Shown: positions 60,872 through 64,000 of the stretch, piece by piece
How positions within the stretch are numbered: the stretch's first letter is position 1
How the letters are laid out: each line of letters begins with the position of its first letter
DNA from: Clostridia bacterium
GTDB lineage: Bacteria; Bacillota; Clostridia; Christensenellales; Aristaeellaceae
Length of the DNA stretch: 64,000 nucleotides
NCBI GenBank assembly: GCA_017428385.1
Contig: JAFRQX010000027.1
Coordinates: 23,341-87,340 of the forward strand
Direction: 5' to 3'
The notes under the pieces: generated by a model
Databases searched by the model: none
Seen by the model: only the letters and a program-made list of their open reading frames with translations
Told to the model about the DNA's origin: nothing
Translations under genes and position numbers: made by a program

Positions 60872-62074
60872 TCATTTCACACTCACGAGTGTTATCAACA
60901 CCTTCACCATGCTTTCCATCGCCTGCACCGGTATCAGTTCTTTCCTTCCGTGGAAATTGTATCCGCCGGTGGACAGGTTGGGACACGGCAGTCCCCGGAA
61001 GGACAGCTGGGCGCCGTCCGTTCCACCGCGGATGGCCTTCACAATGGGTTCCACGCCGTTGGCCAGGAAAGCCGCTTTTGCCCGTTCCAGGATTTCCGGA
61101 TGCTGCTCCACAATCTCCTTCATGTTCCGGTAGGAATCCCTCAGTTCAACCAAGACCGTTCCTTCCCCGTACTTCTTATTGAGCACTTCGCAGGCGGTAT
61201 TCATCATCTGCTTACGTGCTTCCAGCTTCCGGATATCATGATCCCGCAGGATGTACTTCAGTTCCGCGGCTTCCTCATTGCCGCTCATTTCCATCAGGTG
61301 ATAGAACCCTTCATACCCTTCGGTATGCTCCGGCCGCTCCCAGGGCGGCAGCATGCCGGCAAACTCCATTGCCACCAGGGACGCGTTGATCATCTGGTTC
61401 TTCGCGCTGCCGGGATGGATATTCACGCCCTTCACCGTCACCCTGCAGGAAGCGGCGTTGAAGCACTCATATTCCAGTTCGCCCAGGGCGCCTCCGTCCA
61501 CCGTATAGGCAAACTCCGCCCCGAAGCCGGGAATGTCGAACAGGTCCGCGCCCCGGCCGATCTCCTCGTCCGGCGTGAATGCCACGCAGATCTTCCCGTG
61601 GTCCGGCGCGTCCGGCGCAAGCATCTTTTCACACAGGGTCATGATTTCCGCAACTCCGGCCTTGTCATCCGCGCCCAGGACAGAGTCTCCGGAGGTTACG
61701 ATCAAATCCTGCCCCTTCAGGCTTTCCAGGAAGCTGAATCCGCTGATCTCCACTCCGTTTTTCAGACGGATCACGCCGCCGTCATAGTTCTCAATCACCT
61801 GGGGCACGGTCTTTCCGGGTACCGCGTCAGATGTGTCCATATGGGCGATCAGCCCGATGACCGGTGCGTCCGTCTTTCCCTTTGCAGGAATGAATCCATA
61901 CACATAGCCGTGTTCATCCATCCGGGCCTCACTCACGCCCATTGCCTGCATTTCCTTTACCAGCATTTCTCCCAGCACCTTCTGTCCCGGTGTGGAAGGG
62001 CAGCACTCATTGGCCTCACAGCTGGTGGTTTCCACCTGCACATATCTTAAAAACCGTTCTTTCACACTGCTCAT
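60872..62074 (-). CDS. pepT: Peptidase T (tripeptidase)
   Basis: The 400-residue M20-family zinc aminopeptidase removes N-terminal residues from tripeptides in the cytosol. It shows LIAHMDTSDAVPG (zinc His and Asp), SVLGADDKAGVAEIM (bridging Asp), FTPDEEIGRGADLFD (catalytic Glu and zinc Glu), YTVDGGALGELEYE, NIHPGSAKNQMINA and a final LSTGGYNFHGRKELIPV zinc His. Length matches PepT. AGAGGC lies upstream of the start. Confidence 0.96.
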   Translation of the reverse strand: MSSVKERFLRYVQVETTSCEANECCPSTPGQKVLGEMLVKEMQAMGVSEARMDEHGYVYGFIPAKGKTDAPVIGLIAHMDTSDAVPGKTVPQVIENYDGGVIRLKNGVEISGFSFLESLKGQDLIVTSGDSVLGADDKAGVAEIMTLCEKMLAPDAPDHGKICVAFTPDEEIGRGADLFDIPGFGAEFAYTVDGGALGELEYECFNAASCRVTVKGVNIHPGSAKNQMINASLVAMEFAGMLPPWERPEHTEGYEGFYHLMEMSGNEEAAELKYILRDHDIRKLEARKQMMNTACEVLNKKYGEGTVLVELRDSYRNMKEIVEQHPEILERAKAAFLANGVEPIVKAIRGGTDGAQLSFRGLPCPNLSTGGYNFHGRKELIPVQAMESMVKVLITLVSVK

Positions 62075-62122
62075 GGATTGATTGCCTCTTTTCTTTTGCT
62101 TTCTCCGTTGTTGCTGCCGTCG

Positions 62123-62527
62123 TCAGAAGAGCATGCCTTTCTTTCTCATCTGTTCCTCGTACAGCATGATCTTTTTCAGGTTTACCGTTCCCGGAAGGGA
62201 AAAGACCTTTATATTCCTGATCCGGACATCTTCGCCGGAGTAGTATCTGCAGAAAACAGTCTCTTCTCCCAGCTCAGACACCCGCATATTTCCTGCCGTC
62301 AGCTTATACCGGTAAGCTGCTTTTTCCCCGGGGCTGTACAGGTAGCCGATGACCTTGTCCCCGCACCGGATACTCCATACCACATTGCCGAAACACGGCA
62401 CGTATCCGGCCAGCTGCTTCATCAACTCCGAAAGACGCGCCTGTTCGTCCAGAACCAGATCCTTTTCCTCCGGTCCGGCGAAGTCATCTCCCAGGCACAC
62501 GCTGGAGCGTGTCACGTGAATCCGCAT
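62123..62527 (-). CDS. Small cytoplasmic protein of unknown function
   Basis: The 134-residue protein begins MRIHVTRSSVCLGDDFAGPEE and contains VVWSIRCGDKVIGYLYS and FCRYYSGEDVRIRNIKVFSLP. No TM, signal or known motif. It lies between a zinc-ribbon membrane gene and pepT on one strand, 14 bp after the former, so co-transcription is likely. Prediction rests on length, neighbour spacing and codon use. Confidence 0.65.
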   Translation of the reverse strand: MRIHVTRSSVCLGDDFAGPEEKDLVLDEQARLSELMKQLAGYVPCFGNVVWSIRCGDKVIGYLYSPGEKAAYRYKLTAGNMRVSELGEETVFCRYYSGEDVRIRNIKVFSLPGTVNLKKIMLYEEQMRKKGMLF

Positions 62528-62541
62528 ATTCCTTGTCCCTC

Positions 62542-63135
62542 TCAGTTCACAAACAGGTTCTTGCGTCTGGCATAATAGGTGCTATTGATTCCCAGCATCA
62601 TGATGTTCTTCATGATATCCAGGAGCGTAAGCCTGTCAATTTTCGACTGTGGGAGAATCCTTCCCTGCCAGACCTGCAGAACCATGGGCACAATGATGCA
62701 GATGATATACATCACTTTCAGGGAAGAAGGACCCTCTTTCTTGTATCTCCGCAGCCTGTTGTACACTGTGATCGCAAATACCCCGATGGCAATCTGTGCC
62801 ACACCGCAGAAAACAGTATAGGTCTGCAGTCCCTTAACCGTTTTGAAGAAAGCAATCCATTCCGGATCACGATACCGGTTCATATATCCAATGCCGGTGA
62901 TAATGCTCCAGATGGCGTTCACGATCAGGAAGAAGAGCAGAACCCTGTGCCAGATCATCCCCTGGTCGCTGTTGATGACCTTCTCTGCCTTCTTCGGCCT
63001 TTCCGGATGCCAGCCGTATTCTTCTGCAATACTGGGCTGATATGCCGCTGCCGCCTCTCCGTATTCCGCCCCGCAGTTAGGACAGTACTTGCTGGTGTCG
63101 TCAAACTCCGCGCCGCATCCCGCACACTTCTTCAT
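62542..63135 (-). CDS. Zinc-ribbon membrane protein
   Basis: The 197-residue protein begins with a zinc ribbon (MKKCAGCGAEFDDTSKYCPNCGAEYG, CxxC-CxxC, residues 4-23). A linker follows (PSIAEEYGWHPERP), then about four TM helices, ending INSTYYARRKNLFVN. AGGGGAAAG sets the start at 63135 over a TTG 6 codons earlier. It is related to the frameshifted gene just upstream, which shares the ending INSSYYAKRSELFVN. Function unknown. Confidence 0.8.
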   Translation of the reverse strand: MKKCAGCGAEFDDTSKYCPNCGAEYGEAAAAYQPSIAEEYGWHPERPKKAEKVINSDQGMIWHRVLLFFLIVNAIWSIITGIGYMNRYRDPEWIAFFKTVKGLQTYTVFCGVAQIAIGVFAITVYNRLRRYKKEGPSSLKVMYIICIIVPMVLQVWQGRILPQSKIDRLTLLDIMKNIMMLGINSTYYARRKNLFVN

Positions 63136-63165
63136 TTTCGCTTTCCCCTTCAATCAAACCGGAAA

Positions 63166-63731
63166 TCAATTCACAAACAGTTCACTGCGTTTGGCGTAAT
63201 AAGAGCTGTTGATAATCAGCATCACAACCCATCCGATGATAACCCAGCAATTCGTTCCATTGAACAAATTCGTGTTCATGACGGAAGACATCCAGCTCAG
63301 GTTGATCAAACGGAAAACAATGACCAACACATACAGCGCCTTCAGGAAACAAGCCCGTTCGACCGATATTCCTTCAGCCGTTTCCACACGATGAACTGAA
63401 ACACGCCCGTGGCAATGCTTAACACCGTAGCTAACCAGTAACCGCTCTTAAATCCCGGATACTTGCTGTAATACTCCGTGACATCCGCCAGGCCGCGGAT
63501 TGTCAGCACTTTCTCTCCTGCAACAAAGACGATATCTGTCAGTACATTCACAACCACCCCGATGATCAGCAGAACCAGCAGGCACTTATGCCACCTCATC
63601 GGATACTCTGTAGTTTTGATTTCAGATGCCCCAATCCCTTCAGCATTTTCATCCTGGAGATCAGCATTGCTATACGGACAAACTTCGCTGTTTTCCTTGT
63701 CGGGTGCTTCGCTGCTTGTACAGTTTTTCAT
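63166..63731 (-). pseudogene. Frameshifted membrane protein related to the 62542 gene
   Basis: Codons from 63731 read MKNCTSSEAPDKENS.. then TM helices to FIVWKRLKEYRSNG and stop after LVS at 63342. Another frame continues with ACFLKALYVLVIVFRL and ends INSSYYAKRSELFVN at 63166. Adding one G to the GGG run (plus-strand CCC 63354-63356) would join them as ..RSNG-ACFLKAL... The N-terminal zinc ribbon is reduced to one pair of Cys. This could be a pseudogene, slippage-regulated gene, or sequencing error. Confidence 0.72.
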
Positions 63732-63769
63732 ATCCGGGCCTCCTGACTCAGATTTGACACTCTGGTGAC

Positions 63770-63813
63770 ATTATAACTTGCCACCCTGCGGGTGTCGAGT
63801 AACAATCCTGTAA
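63770..63813 (-). promoter_or_regulatory. Promoter with TTACAGG/TTACTCG direct repeat
   Basis: On the minus strand TTACAGG-ATTG-TTACTCG (63813-63796) is followed by TATAAT (63775-63770) 20 bp later, the same layout as before the LRR gene at 5.7 kb. It lies 40-80 bp upstream of the frameshifted gene. Confidence 0.5.
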
Positions 63814-63859
63814 ATTCGAGTGTTTTTAGTGTTTAGTGTTTGAGTACTTTACCTTTCGT

Positions 63860-64000
63860 CTAAACTGAGACCCGGAAAATGGACACATGTAATTTTGAGG
63901 GTGGGGACACATCCCCTGATGTGTGGACGATAAAAAAATTGCAACGTCCCCAAATCATGGACACCCCTCCTTTCAAAAATCTACTGTATGGACAGTTCCG
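63860..64000. other. Non-coding right edge with repeated GGACAC; possible mobile-element end
   Basis: No gene is supported here. GGACAC or GGACAG recurs at 63881, 63905, 63959 and 63990, in a GGGGACACATCCCC context, unlike other intergenic sequence in the window. Multiple short end repeats are seen at some insertion-sequence termini, but no transposase is visible before the window ends. Confidence 0.3.

Overview
The window looks like chromosome of an anaerobic member of the Bacillota, class Clostridia, probably a gut or rumen organism. The basis is AGGAGG-type ribosome binding sites, a Bce-type antimicrobial-peptide detoxification module, an Agr-type quorum-sensing locus, a YolD/polymerase Y mutagenesis unit, secreted leucine-rich-repeat proteins, an extracellular FMN/FAD reductase and a D-lactate dehydrogenase. 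No rRNA, tRNA, prophage, CRISPR array or complete insertion sequence was recognised. Species cannot be assigned from the sequence alone.

Layout. 1-6.6 kb: cytidylate-kinase-like gene coupled to a secreted protein, a PlsC-like acyltransferase, guaB, a BspA-type LRR protein and a hemolysin III homologue. 6.7-9.4 kb: likely SOS mutagenesis unit (small protein, polymerase Y, YolD-like). 9.6-17 kb: mixed metabolic and signalling genes, including a metallopeptidase-GNAT fusion and a SpoIIE-type phosphatase receptor. 17-23 kb: methyltransferase behind a possible attenuator, then a BceRS-BceAB module. 23-40 kb: mostly minus-strand single genes (nucleotidase, kinase, transporters, acetyltransferases, L,D-transpeptidase, GH114-like protein, Na/Pi transporter, His-rich metal-binding protein, D-LDH).

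40.1-44.4 kb is the most notable region. One plus-strand operon encodes a LytTR regulator, a GHKL kinase, AgrB, a 49-residue AgrD-like autoinducer precursor, and then four related small secreted Cys/His-rich proteins plus a relict of a fifth, closed by a strong hairpin. I do not recognise the small-protein family; the operon suggests quorum-controlled secretion of metal- or disulfide-stabilised peptides.

44.4-50 kb carries the flavin reductase and small genes. 50.5-64 kb is a cell-surface region. Two giant paralogous proteins combine EF-hand-like loops, 'cysteine-ladder' LRRs and an unrecognised module of about 400 residues present three times. Beside them lie a new-looking pair of membrane-anchored paralogues, PepT, and two related zinc-ribbon membrane genes, one frameshifted.

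Two non-coding themes run through the window. Eight loci hold arrays of tiny hairpins, often with GNA triloops, separated by a 7-nt ATTTCAY-type spacer. All eight point the same way on the chromosome, and six abut the 3' ends of minus-strand genes. A second, roughly 113-bp two-hairpin element occurs twice with compensatory differences. A direct repeat TTACANN-N4-TTACANN sits upstream of several surface-protein genes 50 kb apart and may define a regulon.
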